Numbered from the stretch's first letter, positions 26,495-36,376 are shown. The stretch is 64,000 nucleotides of DNA from Collimonas humicola (GCF_018304945.1 NZ_JAGQEE010000001.1:1798001-1862000), one strand, 5' to 3'. The notes: generated by a model not told the origin, from the sequence alone. Made by a program: numbers and translations.

Positions 26495-29400
26495 ATGAAA
26501 CGCATGTTGTTTAATGCTACGCAGCAGGAAGAACTGCGCGTGGCTATTGTTGACGGGCAAAAGCTCATCGACATCGATATCGAAACCACCGGACGCGAGC
26601 AACGCAAGTCCAATATCTACAAAGGTGTGATTACCCGTATCGAGCCGTCGCTGGAAGCCTGCTTCGTCAACTACGGTGAAGAGCGTCACGGCTTCTTGCC
26701 GTTCAAGGAAGTCGCCCGCACCTATTTCAAGGAAGGCGTCGACGTCCGTACCGCATCGATCAAGGATGCCCTGCGCGAAGGCCAGGAAATCATGGTCCAG
26801 GTCGAAAAGGAAGAGCGCGGCAACAAAGGCGCAGCCCTGACCTCCTTTGTCTCGCTGGCAGGCCGTTACCTGGTCCTGATGCCGAACAACCCGCGCGGCG
26901 GCGGCGTATCGCGCCGGGTCGAAGGCGAAGATCGCCAGGAACTGCGCGAAACCATGGATCAGCTGGACCTGCCTAGCGGCATGTCGGTGATCGCCCGCAC
27001 TGCCGGCATCGGCCGTAACGTTGACGAATTGCAATGGGATTTGAACTACCTGATGCAACTCTGGCGCGCCATCGAAGGCGCCGGCACCCAAGGCAAGGGC
27101 GCCTTCCTGATTTACCAGGAATCGTCGCTGGTGATCCGCGCGATCCGCGATTATTTCCAGCCGGATATCGGCGAAATCCTGATCGACACCGACGAAATCC
27201 ACGACCAGGCCCAGCAGTTCATGGCCCACGTCATGCCTGACATGGTGCACCGCGTGAAGCGCTACCGCGACGACGTGCCGCTGTTCTCCCGCTTCCAGAT
27301 CGAACATCAGATCGAAACCGCGTATTCCCGCACCGTGCCCCTGCCATCCGGCGGCGCCATCGTGATCGACCATACCGAAGCCCTGGTTTCGGTGGACGTC
27401 AACTCGGCGCGCGCGACCCGCGGCGGCGATATCGAGACCACCGCCTTCAACACCAATTGCGAAGCAGCGGAAGAAGTTGCGCGCCAATTGCGTTTGCGCG
27501 ACCTCGGCGGCCTGATCGTGATCGACTTCATCGACATGGAGAACTCGAAGAACCAGCGCGAAGTCGAAACCCGCCTGAAAGATGCACTGCGCTATGACCG
27601 CGCCCGCGTCCAGATGGGCAAGATTTCACGCTTCGGCCTGATGGAACTGTCGCGCCAGCGCCTGCGTCCGTCGCTGTCGGAAGGCAGCCACGTGACCTGC
27701 CCGCGCTGCAACGGCACCGGCCACATCCGCGATACCGAATCGTCCGCTTTGCAAGTCCTGCGCATCATCCAGGAAGAAGCGATGAAAGAAAACTCGGCGG
27801 CGATCCACGTCCAGGCGCCGGTCGACGTCGCCGCCTTCCTGCTGAACGAGAAGCGCGGCGAGATCCTGAAGATCGAGACGCGTCACCGCGTCGGCATCAT
27901 CCTGATCCCGAACAAGCATCTGGAAACCCCGCATTACAAGCTGGAACGCCTGAAGCATGACGATCCGCGCCTGGAAGAAACCCAGGCCAGCTATGCGATG
28001 GCAGAGCAAGCCGATACCGACATCGGCTACAGCAAGACCCAGAAAGAAGAAGGCAAGCCGCGCCAGGAAGCCGTGGTCAAGGGCATCACGCCAGACCAGC
28101 CGGCCCCTATCGTCGAGCGCAAACCGGTGGAAGCACAACCAGTCGCAGCCGCGGCTCCGGCAGAAACCGGCTTCCTCGGCAAGATCTTCGGCTTTTTCTT
28201 CAGCAAGCCGGCAGCGCCGGTTGCTGCGCCTGCCGCAACGACAGAAACCAAGAGCTCGCAACAGCGCGACCGTAACGATCGCGGCGACCGCAACAACCGT
28301 GGCCAGCGCGGCCGCAACCGTGGCGGCCGCAACCGCGACGGCAGCGAAGCGCGCGACGACAGCGCCAAGAAGCCGGTAGTGACCGAGACTGCTGAAGCCA
28401 AGACCCAGCAAGCCCGTCCGCCACGTCCGCCGCGGGAGCCAAGGGAACAGCGCGAAGCCAACGACAGCAAAGCCGATACCCGCAGCGCCGAAGGCCGCGA
28501 GGGTAAGCGCGAGCGCAGCGAACGCCCACCGCGTCCGCCACGCGAAGAGCGCAAGGAAAACCTGAGCGAAGTCAAAGTCGATGAAACCTTGCTCAAGGGC
28601 GGCGTGGTTGCTGCCGCCGGCGCCGGCTTGGCCGTGGCCGCCGTTGCAGAAACCAGCGAAGCAGTCCAGGCCGATAGCGGCCGGGTCGAAACCAAGGCCG
28701 AAGGTGACGAAGAACCACGTCGCCGTCGCCGTCGCGGTGGCCGTAACCGCAATCGTCGCGACCGTGATGCCGCCGATGCGACTGAAGGCAGCAGCGAAGG
28801 TAGCGATGAGATGGAAGCCGGCGAAAACGCTGCGGCCGAAGTCGTCGCAGCGCCAGCCGATGCAAGTCCAGCCGCCGCTCCTGCTGTCGTCCACGAAGCC
28901 GAGCAGCCAGTCGCTGCTCCAGCGCATGCAGCGCCAGTCAGCCAGGTCAGCAACGAAGTGCCGATGATGGCTTCCTCCGTGCCTGTCACGCAAGAAGTTG
29001 CCGCTCCGGCCCAGCCGGAGACGTTTGCACCGACAGCACTGTCGAATGCGATCGCCGCACCGCTGGTGCCGCAGGAAGTTGCCTCGGTGGCGGAAGCCGC
29101 CCCGGCAGCAGCAATCGAAGAAGCACCGGCGTCCGCGCCAGTGTGGATTCCAGTTGCACCAGCGCCAACGGTCACAGAGCCTGAAGCAGTCGTGGCAGCG
29201 CCGGTAGCAGCAGATCCGGTGGTCGAACCACTGGTGACGACAGTTGTAGCGCCAGCCGCAGTTGAGCACGTCGCAGCGCCGGTAGAAGCAACGACCCCGA
29301 TCGTCGTTGAACCGGCCCCAGTGGTGCTTGCACCAGCGCCGGCAGCAGTTGCGCCAGCGCCGGTAGAAGCGGCACCGGCTGCAGTCAAGGTCGCGGTATC

Positions 29401-29611
29401 GAGCTCCTCGCCTAAGGTAGAAGACCTGCAAACCGTCCTGGCGGCAGCAGGCCTGACACTGGCGGCAACCGATCCGAGCAAGCTGCGTGCAGCCCAGGAA
29501 GCCAACGCCAGCATCGTCGCCGCGCCACGCGTACCGCGTGAACGCAAGCCGGCGCCGGTCCAGGTCAGCGAACCGCTGGTGCAGATCGAAACCCAGCGCT
29601 CGCAGTCATAA
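26495..29611 (+). CDS. rne: Ribonuclease E
   Basis: RNase E is the endonuclease that initiates mRNA decay and matures rRNA and tRNA. The start MKRMLFNATQ has GGAG seven bases upstream. The S1 domain is at about 36-118; the catalytic aspartates are Asp301 (VSVDVNS) and Asp344 (IVIDFIDM), and the Zn-link is CPRC at 402-405, nearly the E. coli positions. The non-catalytic half has GFLGKIFGFFFSKP near 558, a probable amphipathic membrane-targeting helix, Arg-rich stretches near 590-615 and 735-755, then a long Ala/Pro/Val-rich tail. Total length is 1038 residues. Confidence 0.97.
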   Translation: MKRMLFNATQQEELRVAIVDGQKLIDIDIETTGREQRKSNIYKGVITRIEPSLEACFVNYGEERHGFLPFKEVARTYFKEGVDVRTASIKDALREGQEIMVQVEKEERGNKGAALTSFVSLAGRYLVLMPNNPRGGGVSRRVEGEDRQELRETMDQLDLPSGMSVIARTAGIGRNVDELQWDLNYLMQLWRAIEGAGTQGKGAFLIYQESSLVIRAIRDYFQPDIGEILIDTDEIHDQAQQFMAHVMPDMVHRVKRYRDDVPLFSRFQIEHQIETAYSRTVPLPSGGAIVIDHTEALVSVDVNSARATRGGDIETTAFNTNCEAAEEVARQLRLRDLGGLIVIDFIDMENSKNQREVETRLKDALRYDRARVQMGKISRFGLMELSRQRLRPSLSEGSHVTCPRCNGTGHIRDTESSALQVLRIIQEEAMKENSAAIHVQAPVDVAAFLLNEKRGEILKIETRHRVGIILIPNKHLETPHYKLERLKHDDPRLEETQASYAMAEQADTDIGYSKTQKEEGKPRQEAVVKGITPDQPAPIVERKPVEAQPVAAAAPAETGFLGKIFGFFFSKPAAPVAAPAATTETKSSQQRDRNDRGDRNNRGQRGRNRGGRNRDGSEARDDSAKKPVVTETAEAKTQQARPPRPPREPREQREANDSKADTRSAEGREGKRERSERPPRPPREERKENLSEVKVDETLLKGGVVAAAGAGLAVAAVAETSEAVQADSGRVETKAEGDEEPRRRRRRGGRNRNRRDRDAADATEGSSEGSDEMEAGENAAAEVVAAPADASPAAAPAVVHEAEQPVAAPAHAAPVSQVSNEVPMMASSVPVTQEVAAPAQPETFAPTALSNAIAAPLVPQEVASVAEAAPAAAIEEAPASAPVWIPVAPAPTVTEPEAVVAAPVAADPVVEPLVTTVVAPAAVEHVAAPVEATTPIVVEPAPVVLAPAPAAVAPAPVEAAPAAVKVAVSSSSPKVEDLQTVLAAAGLTLAATDPSKLRAAQEANASIVAAPRVPRERKPAPVQVSEPLVQIETQRSQS

Positions 29612-29620
29612 GCGTCAATC

Positions 29621-29687
29621 CATGCCGCCGCCAGCCGGCGGCATGCTGAAATAGCAATAAACAAAGGGAGTCCAAGACTCCCTTTGT
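29621..29687 (+). terminator. Double hairpin terminator region after rne
   Basis: Two perfect stems follow the rne stop: CATGCCGCCG/CGGCGGCATG (29621-29645, 5-base loop) and ACAAAGGGAGT/ACTCCCTTTGT (29661-29687, 5-base loop). The second carries A-rich and T-rich edges but only a short T run, so termination is likely but not textbook. It separates rne from moaA. Confidence 0.65.
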
Positions 29688-29820
29688 CACGTCTGGCGTC
29701 GGCGCCATACACGGTATCTGTCGCCACCTGAAGCCAAAAACCGATGACCATGGTATCTTGTAGAAGTTACCACCTAGTATAAGAAGCAGCAGATTTTGCA
29801 TATCTTCCAAGAAACACATC

Positions 29821-30942
29821 ATGACTAAGAAAGTCATCCCGCTGATCGACAGCCGCCGCAGTTCCCTGCCGCCTCCCCTGCCCTTGCCCTCCATACTTGA
29901 AACGCCCGACGGCCTGATAGCGGATGAGCTGGGGCGGCCGCTGCACGATCTGCGCATCTCGGTGACAGACCGCTGCAACTTCCGTTGCGTGTATTGCATG
30001 CCGCGCGCGGTGTTCGACAAGGACTATGCGTTCCTGCCGCATACCGCCCTGCTGTCGTTCGAAGAAATTACGCGCCTGGCCAGCCTGTTTGTCGCCCACG
30101 GCGTACACAAGATCCGCCTGACCGGCGGCGAGCCGCTGCTGCGCAAGCACATCGAAAAGCTGATCGCCATGTTGAGCGTGCTGAAGACGCCGGACGGCAA
30201 GGAGCTCGACCTGACCCTGACCACCAACGGATCGTTGCTGGCCAAGAAGGCGCAGGCACTGAAAGACGCCGGCCTCAAGCGCGTCACGGTATCGCTGGAT
30301 GCCTTGGATGAAGAGATTTTCAAACGCATGAACGACGCCGACTTCCCGGTGGCCGAGGTACTGCACGGACTGGACGTGGCGCATCAGGTCGGGCTCGGCC
30401 CGATCAAGGTCAACATGGTGGTCAAGCGCGGCGTCAACGAGCAGGAAATCCTGCCGATGGCGCGCCATTTCAAGAACACGCCTTACATCCTGCGCTTCAT
30501 CGAATACATGGATGTAGGCGCATCCAACGGCTGGAAAATGGATGAAGTCGTCTCCTCTGCCGAAGTGGCGCAGCTGATCCAGAGCGAACTGCCGATGCAG
30601 CCGCTCGCCGCCAACTACCTCGGCGAAACGGCGCAGCGCTGGCGCTATGCCGACGGCAGCGGCGAAATCGGCTTGATTTCCAGCGTCACCCAGGCTTTTT
30701 GCCATGACTGCTCGCGGGCGCGCCTGTCGACCGAGGGCAAGCTATACACTTGCCTGTTCGCCAGTGCCGGTCACGACCTGCGCGCCCTGCTGCGCAGCGA
30801 ATGCAGCGACCGCGAAATCTCCAGTGTGATCGGCCAGCTATGGCGCGCGCGCGACGACCGCTATTCCGAGCAGCGCACGCAGAATACCGAAGGGCTGGCG
30901 CCGGTCCGCAAGAAAGTGGAAATGTCGTATATCGGCGGCTGA
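29821..30942 (+). CDS. moaA: GTP 3',8-cyclase MoaA
   Basis: MoaA is the radical-SAM enzyme that, with MoaC, converts GTP towards cyclic pyranopterin in molybdenum cofactor synthesis. The N-terminal 4Fe-4S ligands are Cys52, Cys56 and Cys59 ([12 protein letters not shown]); the C-terminal cluster ligands are Cys294, Cys297 and Cys311 ([19 protein letters not shown]). Length is 373 residues. It starts the moaA-mobA-moeA cluster; moaC, moaD and moaE are not in the window. Confidence 0.96.
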   Translation: MTKKVIPLIDSRRSSLPPPLPLPSILETPDGLIADELGRPLHDLRISVTDRCNFRCVYCMPRAVFDKDYAFLPHTALLSFEEITRLASLFVAHGVHKIRLTGGEPLLRKHIEKLIAMLSVLKTPDGKELDLTLTTNGSLLAKKAQALKDAGLKRVTVSLDALDEEIFKRMNDADFPVAEVLHGLDVAHQVGLGPIKVNMVVKRGVNEQEILPMARHFKNTPYILRFIEYMDVGASNGWKMDEVVSSAEVAQLIQSELPMQPLAANYLGETAQRWRYADGSGEIGLISSVTQAFCHDCSRARLSTEGKLYTCLFASAGHDLRALLRSECSDREISSVIGQLWRARDDRYSEQRTQNTEGLAPVRKKVEMSYIGG

Positions 30943-30956
30943 GCGGAGCCTGCGCC

Positions 30957-31583
30957 GTGCAAATCCATGCCCACCCCGACTTTCGCAGCCTGACCACCGG
31001 CCTGATACTGGCCGGCGGCCGCGGCACGCGCATGGGCGGCGTCGACAAAGGCTTGGCTCTGTTGGACGGCCAAGCCATGGTGGCGCAGGTGATTGCACGG
31101 CTGGCGCCGCAAGTCGGCAGCCTTATCATCAACGCCAACCGCAGCCAGGAGCGCTACGCCGCCTTCGGCTATCCGGTCTGGCCGGATGAACAGGCCGGTT
31201 TCGCCGGACCGCTGGCCGGCTTGCAGGCCGGCCTGCGCCACTGTCCTACCCCCTATCTGCTGACCGCACCCTGCGACTCGCCCTATCTGCCATCTGACCT
31301 GCTGCAAAACCTGGCAAAAGCTCTGCAAGACGCCGACGCTGACGTGGCGGTAGCCGTTACTATCGACGCAAACACGCAAACACAGCAGCCGCAACCGGTA
31401 TTCATGCTGCTGAAAAACAGTTTATTGACCGATCTCAATGACTACCTGCAAGGCGGAGGACGTAAGATAGAGACATGGTACCGCCGCCTCAACTACAGCG
31501 AAGCGCTGTTCAGCGACGACCACGCCTTCCGCAATATCAATACCGAAGAACAATTGCAGCAGTCACCAAGAAAAACAAAATGA
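30957..31583 (+). CDS. mobA: Molybdenum cofactor guanylyltransferase
   Basis: MobA adds GMP to molybdopterin, giving the MGD form used by DMSO-reductase-family enzymes. The nucleotidyltransferase motif LILAGGRGTRMGGVDKGL is near the N-terminus, with TAPCDSPYLP as the metal-binding segment. The 208-residue protein begins at GTG 30957 (GGAG eight bases upstream); an upstream extension of the frame overlaps moaA and is ignored. Its stop overlaps the moeA start as ATGA. Confidence 0.93.
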   Translation: MQIHAHPDFRSLTTGLILAGGRGTRMGGVDKGLALLDGQAMVAQVIARLAPQVGSLIINANRSQERYAAFGYPVWPDEQAGFAGPLAGLQAGLRHCPTPYLLTAPCDSPYLPSDLLQNLAKALQDADADVAVAVTIDANTQTQQPQPVFMLLKNSLLTDLNDYLQGGGRKIETWYRRLNYSEALFSDDHAFRNINTEEQLQQSPRKTK

Positions 31584-32890
31584 AACCCTCGAGCCGCCCA
31601 CACCAGCCATCGCTGTCCTCACTCACCAGCTGCCTGTCGGACTACGATCCGCAGGCCATGCCAGTGGCGCAGGCGCAGGCCATCATCCACGCCTTCATCA
31701 CGCCGGTCGGCGCGATTGAAAAAGTGGCGCTGCGCAGCGCGCTGGATCGGGTGCTTGCGAGCGACATCATCTCGCCCATCGACGTGCCGGCGCACGACAA
31801 CTCGGCGATGGATGGCTACGCCTTCAACTCGGCCGACCTGCGCCAGGATAGCGATACCATCCTGAACGTGGCCGGCACCTCCCACGCCGGCCGCGCCCAT
31901 GAAGGCACTGCGTCCCGCGGCGAAGCGATCCGCATCATGACCGGCGCCTTGATGCCGGCCGGCCTGGATACCGTGATTCCACAGGAATTTGTACAGATTC
32001 CAGCCGGCAGCCCGGCCGGCTCGATCATCATCCCGGCAGGGGCAGTCAAAGCGGGCGCCAACCGCCGCCTGGCCGGCGAAGACCTGAAAGCCGGCACGCC
32101 GGCAATCGGCAAAGGCCGCATCCTGCGTCCTGCCGACCTCGGCCTGCTGGCCTCGCTCGGCATCGCTGAAATCTCGGTGCGGCGGCGTCTGCGCGTAGCC
32201 TTCTTTTCCACCGGCGATGAATTGCGCTCAGTCGGCGAAATACTCGAACCGGGCTGCGTCTACGATTCCAACCGCTACACCCTGTACGGCATGCTGCAAC
32301 GCCTCGGCTGCGACATCATCGACATGGGCGTGGTCGGCGACGATCCGCAGGCGCTGGAAGCCGCCTTCCGCAGCGCCTGCGAAAACGCCGACGCCATCAT
32401 CACCTCCGGCGGCGTCTCGGTCGGCGATGCCGACCATACCAAGCAGATGATGGCGCAGCTGGGCGACGTCGCTTTCTGGAAGATCGGCATGCGTCCGGGC
32501 CGGCCGCTGGCCTTCGGCCGCATCGCCTCCGGCGGCAAGCAGGCCTTGTTCTTCGGCCTGCCGGGCAATCCGGTGGCGGTGATGGTGTCGTTCTACTTTT
32601 TTGCGCGCACAGCGCTGCTGCAAATGATGGGCGCACAAGCCTCGGCGTTGCCGCTGATGCGCGCCACCGCCGCAGTCGCCATCCGCAAGCGTCCTGGGCG
32701 CACGGAATACCAGCGCGGCATCCTCAGCACGAGCGACGGCCAATGGTCGGTGCGGCCTACCGCTGCGCAAGGCTCAGGCATCCTGCGTTCCATGGCGGAG
32801 GCCAATTGCATGATCGTGCTGGCGCACGACCAGACCGACGTCGCCAGCGGCGACCAGGTCGAAGTGATCCTGTTTGACGGTTTGATCTGA
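31580..32890 (+). CDS. moeA: Molybdopterin molybdenumtransferase MoeA
   Basis: MoeA inserts molybdate into adenylylated molybdopterin. The segments PAHDNSAMDGYAF, MTGALMPAGLDTVI, FFSTGDEL, ITSGGVSVGDADH and GLPGNPVAVMVSF are all family hallmarks in order. Length is 436 residues from the ATG overlapping mobA's stop; a longer upstream frame lies inside mobA. With moaA and mobA it forms a compact cofactor operon. Confidence 0.96.
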   Translation: MKPSSRPHQPSLSSLTSCLSDYDPQAMPVAQAQAIIHAFITPVGAIEKVALRSALDRVLASDIISPIDVPAHDNSAMDGYAFNSADLRQDSDTILNVAGTSHAGRAHEGTASRGEAIRIMTGALMPAGLDTVIPQEFVQIPAGSPAGSIIIPAGAVKAGANRRLAGEDLKAGTPAIGKGRILRPADLGLLASLGIAEISVRRRLRVAFFSTGDELRSVGEILEPGCVYDSNRYTLYGMLQRLGCDIIDMGVVGDDPQALEAAFRSACENADAIITSGGVSVGDADHTKQMMAQLGDVAFWKIGMRPGRPLAFGRIASGGKQALFFGLPGNPVAVMVSFYFFARTALLQMMGAQASALPLMRATAAVAIRKRPGRTEYQRGILSTSDGQWSVRPTAAQGSGILRSMAEANCMIVLAHDQTDVASGDQVEVILFDGLI

Positions 32891-32919
32891 TCCCCACCGT
32901 CGGCCAGGAACACTAAAAC

Positions 32920-34221
32920 ATGCTCAGACAATACAGGCAGGACCTGCGGCAGCTGGGCCGCCCTTTCATGCTGGTGCTGGTCAGCGAGATGGCGACGCTG
33001 AGTGCGCTCCTGCTCGGCAACATCACCATCGCCTGGTGGATCGCTCAGCACGGCGGCGCCCGCGACCTCGCCACCTTTGGCGTCACCGTCGCAGCTGCCA
33101 GCCTGCTGGCCATTCCCCTGCTCTCGCCTCTGGGCGACCGTTATCCCAAGAAACGCCTGATGGCGTTCGGCTTCGTCGCCATCGCTATCGAAAGCGTGAT
33201 GCTTGCGCTGCTGGCGCAAGCGGGTTTCTATCATCTGTACCTCATCATCGCCTGCGAAATGATCGGCGTCTGCGCCATGGCGATCATCATGCCCTGCGTC
33301 CAGACCATCGCCTCGGAACTGGTGCCGGCGGAAAAACTGTCGCTGGCCATGAGCATGCAAAAAGTCAGCGGTTCACTCGGCGGCATCATGGGGCCGGCGC
33401 TAGGCGGCAGCGTGATTGCCGCCAGCGGCGTCGCCAGCGCGCTGTGGGTGCATGTGGCCTTGCTGCTGATCGCAGCGCTTGCCGCCACCCGCCTGCCCAA
33501 GGCGCTGACGACCGGCAAACCCGCGGCGCTCGGAGCAGCGCAATGGCTGCATGAGCTGAAGGCAGGCCTGCGCATGAAATGGCATATTCCACTGGAACGC
33601 CATTGGACCTTGACTAACCTTGTCATCGGCGTGTTTTACGCTCCGACCATCGGCATGATGGCAGCCCTGAGAGTGACCAGCATGAGCCTGTCAGCGTTCT
33701 GGCTGGGCGCGACCAACATGGGCATCATGGCCGGCATGCTCCTGGGCTTCCTTGGCTGCGCCTCTTTCTTCTCCAAGACGCTGGGACGCTTCCGCGCCCT
33801 GATGGGCGCAGCCCAGCTGCGCGCCATCGCACTCCTGGTGGTCGGTCTGACGACTTCGCCGCTGATGCTGGCGATGGCATTTTTCCTGCTCGGCATCTCG
33901 CAATCGACCACCCAGTTTGTCGGCGTCACGCATCGCCTGCTGGCGATGCCGGCGGCATACCGCGCGCGCAATGCATCGGTCAACATCATGGTATGGCAGC
34001 TCGCCTCGACGCTAGGCCCGGCGGTTGCCGGCATGGCCTTGCTGCATGCATCGGTGGCGCAATGCTATGTGCTGTTCGGTATCCTGATCGCCCTGTGCAG
34101 CATCGGCTTGGCGGTGATTCCGAAGATGCGCGAATTCCTGGGCGCCGATCACGATACCGCTAATGGCTGGTATCAGAGAGAATATCCTGCCGCGTTCACG
34201 CTCTCTGACAAAACTACATAA
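32920..34221 (+). CDS. MFS transporter, probable exporter
   Basis: A 433-residue major facilitator protein with about 12 predicted membrane segments; GDRYPKKRLMAFGF fits the loop 2-3 motif A. The overall pattern resembles the MFS_3/EntS-like exporter group. It starts 29 bp after moeA and may be co-transcribed, but no functional link to the molybdenum cofactor is apparent. The substrate cannot be told from sequence. Confidence 0.8.
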   Translation: MLRQYRQDLRQLGRPFMLVLVSEMATLSALLLGNITIAWWIAQHGGARDLATFGVTVAAASLLAIPLLSPLGDRYPKKRLMAFGFVAIAIESVMLALLAQAGFYHLYLIIACEMIGVCAMAIIMPCVQTIASELVPAEKLSLAMSMQKVSGSLGGIMGPALGGSVIAASGVASALWVHVALLLIAALAATRLPKALTTGKPAALGAAQWLHELKAGLRMKWHIPLERHWTLTNLVIGVFYAPTIGMMAALRVTSMSLSAFWLGATNMGIMAGMLLGFLGCASFFSKTLGRFRALMGAAQLRAIALLVVGLTTSPLMLAMAFFLLGISQSTTQFVGVTHRLLAMPAAYRARNASVNIMVWQLASTLGPAVAGMALLHASVAQCYVLFGILIALCSIGLAVIPKMREFLGADHDTANGWYQREYPAAFTLSDKTT

Positions 34222-34223
34222 TC

Positions 34224-34706
34224 ATGAACGACGCGAAAACCTTGGCAACAGTTGCATATGAATTCCGCCCCGCTCACGCCAGCGACGCAGTCGCCATCAG
34301 CACACTGATCCAGCAATTCACGCGCGAATTCACGATCAGCGCTGACGGCAGCGGCGCCGAGCAATTCCTGGCATCGGTCTCCGTCGCAGCGGAAGCCGGC
34401 TATATCGCCGATCCGCGCTATCACTACATCACCGCTTGCGTCGGCGGCGTGCTGGCTGGCTTCATCGCCATGCGCGACCGCAGCCATGTGTTCCACCTGT
34501 TCATCGCACCCGAGTTCCAACGGCAAGGCCTGGCCGCGCGCTTGTGGCAGGCGGCCCTGGCATCGTCTCCCGACGCTGCAACTTTTACGGTCAATTCCTC
34601 GCCATCCGCATTGCCTGTATACCAGCGCTTCGGTTTTGCACCCACTGGTGCACAGGTAGAAATGCATGGCATACGCTTCGTGCCCATGCGCAGGCTGCCC
34701 GGCTGA
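34224..34706 (+). CDS. GNAT-family N-acetyltransferase
   Basis: A 160-residue GNAT protein. The acetyl-CoA loop appears as EFQRQGLAARLWQAAL after the beta strand HVFHLFIAPE, and VNSSPSALPVYQRFGFAPT is the usual C-terminal half. It begins two bases after the MFS stop and is probably co-transcribed with it. The acetylated substrate is unknown. Confidence 0.86.
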   Translation: MNDAKTLATVAYEFRPAHASDAVAISTLIQQFTREFTISADGSGAEQFLASVSVAAEAGYIADPRYHYITACVGGVLAGFIAMRDRSHVFHLFIAPEFQRQGLAARLWQAALASSPDAATFTVNSSPSALPVYQRFGFAPTGAQVEMHGIRFVPMRRLPG

Positions 34707-34737
34707 GCTTTACCCAGGCCTGCAACAAGCTGAACGG

Positions 34738-35157
34738 TCACAGCTTGTCCAGCGTGGCCGCATCCTGCACTCCGCCAAAATATTTTTGCAGGCAATCGCT
34801 GAACACCTGCTGCTGTGGAGCGGCCCTGGCAAACAAAGTCATGCATGACTGGAATTTCATGTAGTCCGGATAGCCGAAAATATCTTCTGCCGAGCGGTCG
34901 TCGACGGCCGCCGCCAGCCGGCTGCATTCCAGCAGCCGGGGTCCCAGCAGCGGGTGCGCAAGATAGGCGCGGGCTTCGGCCAGCGAAGAAATGGCGAATT
35001 TGTGCGCCATGGAACTATGGCCCAGTCCTTCGACCTGCGGGAAAATGAACCACATCCAGTGACTGCGCTTGCTGCCTTTGCGCAGTTCTTCGCATGCAAT
35101 GTCGAAGAGCGGCTGCTGGGCAGCCACGAAGCGTTGCAGATCATATTGATCGTCCAT
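34738..35157 (-). CDS. DUF1810 family protein
   Basis: A 139-residue protein with the DUF1810 pattern: YDLQRFVAAQ at the start, then RSHWMWFIFPQVEGLGHSSMA, LAEARAYLAHPLLGPRL and DIFGYPDYMKFQSCMTLF. The start at 35157 has GGAGG six bases upstream; the open frame runs far further upstream, but that part is antisense to the VOC gene. The function of DUF1810 proteins is unsettled. It is divergent from the VOC gene. Confidence 0.85.
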   Translation of the reverse strand: MDDQYDLQRFVAAQQPLFDIACEELRKGSKRSHWMWFIFPQVEGLGHSSMAHKFAISSLAEARAYLAHPLLGPRLLECSRLAAAVDDRSAEDIFGYPDYMKFQSCMTLFARAAPQQQVFSDCLQKYFGGVQDAATLDKL

Positions 35158-35244
35158 GGCTTTCCTCCGCAAAAACAACCTGTCCTGATACTCTGTCAGA
35201 ATTGGAAAAATACCCGCGGCATAAATTACCGAAAGGAAAAGCAC

Positions 35245-35649
35245 GTGATCTCTCACGTATTTGTCGGCGTCACAGATTTTCAGAGAGCGTTCCGCTTTTA
35301 TTCCGCGCTCATGAAAGAACTGGATCTGCAGCTGAAATTCTGCGATGCCAGGCCTTGGGCAGCCTGGATGGCGGCCGGCCATGCCCGTCCTCTCTTCATT
35401 ATCGGCGCACCATACAACGGTGCAAGCGCAGCTGCCGGCAATGGCCAGATGATCGCCCTGCTGGCGCCGACCCGCGCCGCCGTCGACGCCGCCTATGGCT
35501 TGGCCCTGCAACATGGCGGCAGCTGCGAAGGGCCGCCAGGCCTGCGCCTGGAATACCATCCGCACTACTACGGCGCGTATTTCCGCGATGCCGACGGCAA
35601 CAAGATCTGCGTATGCTGCCATGAGCCCCCGTCCATCCAGACGGCTTAA
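35245..35649 (+). CDS. VOC/glyoxalase-fold protein
   Basis: A 134-residue single-module VOC protein starting at GTG 35245 with AAGGAAA nine bases upstream. ISHVFVGVTDFQRAFRFYSALM and the ending YGAYFRDADGNKICVCCH are typical of glyoxalase/bleomycin-resistance-like metalloproteins. Metal-ligand positions cannot be assigned with certainty. It may be an isomerase or a binding protein; no substrate is suggested by the context. Confidence 0.82.
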   Translation: MISHVFVGVTDFQRAFRFYSALMKELDLQLKFCDARPWAAWMAAGHARPLFIIGAPYNGASAAAGNGQMIALLAPTRAAVDAAYGLALQHGGSCEGPPGLRLEYHPHYYGAYFRDADGNKICVCCHEPPSIQTA

Positions 35650-35743
35650 AGAAAATCCTGAGCGCCATGGCAAAGCCGGACATCGATGTCTTGATGTCCG
35701 GCCGGCGAACTACAGAACGCTACGCTATGAATGCATGCTGGCG

Positions 35744-36007
35744 TCAGAAGGTATTACATTGGAACAGGCCAGGATGGCCGAAGCAGGTGGTCGTGGTCGG
35801 GAAGCGTTCGACATTGTTCTTGGTGTCCAGCCGCAGCACGCAATTGCGCCATTCGTTGGAGTCGGCTTTATATCCCAGCCGCTGGCACGCCGGACCGTAG
35901 ATTTGCATCATCTGGTCGACGTCTTTCTGCGCCTGCAGCGAACGTTCGGCATCCGTGGCGCAGCCTGCCAGCAGGACGGCCACGGCCAGAAAAATGAATT
36001 TGCGCAT
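35744..36007 (-). CDS. Small lipoprotein of unknown function
   Basis: An 87-residue product with a short lipoprotein signal: MRKFIFLAVAVLLAGCATD, lipobox LLAGC with Cys at residue 16. The mature part has two further Cys pairs of unclear role (ACQRLGYKADSNEWRNC, TTCFGHPGLFQC). AAGGAG lies six bases before the ATG. It stands alone between the VOC gene and the heme operon; no function is assigned. Confidence 0.72.
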   Translation of the reverse strand: MRKFIFLAVAVLLAGCATDAERSLQAQKDVDQMMQIYGPACQRLGYKADSNEWRNCVLRLDTKNNVERFPTTTTCFGHPGLFQCNTF

Positions 36008-36376
36008 AATAAACTCCTTGCAAGCAGCCCTGGCGGCAGGCTGCGATAAATGCCGGCGGCGAACGAATGCGCAGGAAATGCAGCATCCGCACGAGCCATG
36101 CCGTGATCATAGTATAGGTCAGGGCACAGGGGGTCTCTGTTTCAGGGAATGCATTGTTGCTACCAGATGTAACCGCCGCCAAATGAGATTCCATCCCAAA
36201 AATCCATGCTGATATTTTGTCAAACGAAAAGATACAAATAATAATCATTCTCATTTATAATTAAACTGTGCACCAGGCTTTCCGCCACCCTGCTCACTTC
36301 ACCTCTATTTTCAGCCAGCCGCACTTCCAGCGATGCCAGCCACTAAACATGCTGCATCGTTCTGGAGTACGACGTT
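36008..36376. other. Divergent regulatory region upstream of the heme operon
   Basis: This 369-bp region separates the lipoprotein gene from the receptor gene. Its right part is strikingly A/T-rich (about 36205-36265) and contains the Fur-box-like promoter listed separately. The remainder, 36260-36376, would be the receptor mRNA leader of roughly 110-125 bases, ending in a GGAG Shine-Dalgarno. No additional gene was seen. Confidence 0.6.
36217..36261 (+). promoter_or_regulatory. Fur-box promoter of the heme uptake operon
   Basis: A 19-base match to the Fur consensus at 36234-36252 (14 of 19 positions, with an intact AATCATTCTC half) overlaps a promoter TTGTCA (36217-36222), 17-bp spacer, AATAAT (36240-36245). 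A perfect TATAAT at 36256-36261 is an alternative -10 but lacks a good -35. In either case Fur-iron would block polymerase, so iron-repressed expression of the downstream heme genes is expected. Confidence 0.8.

Noticed and set aside
27626-29751. Two long minus-strand frames (601 and 574 codons) opposite rne
   Set aside because: They mirror the Ala/Pro/Arg-rich RNase E tail and show only low-complexity Cys/Arg/Ser-rich sequence with no ribosome site.
30750-30956. Longer N-terminus for mobA
   Set aside because: The extra codons lie inside moaA in another frame; GTG 30957 has a good GGAG and starts just before the nucleotide-binding motif.
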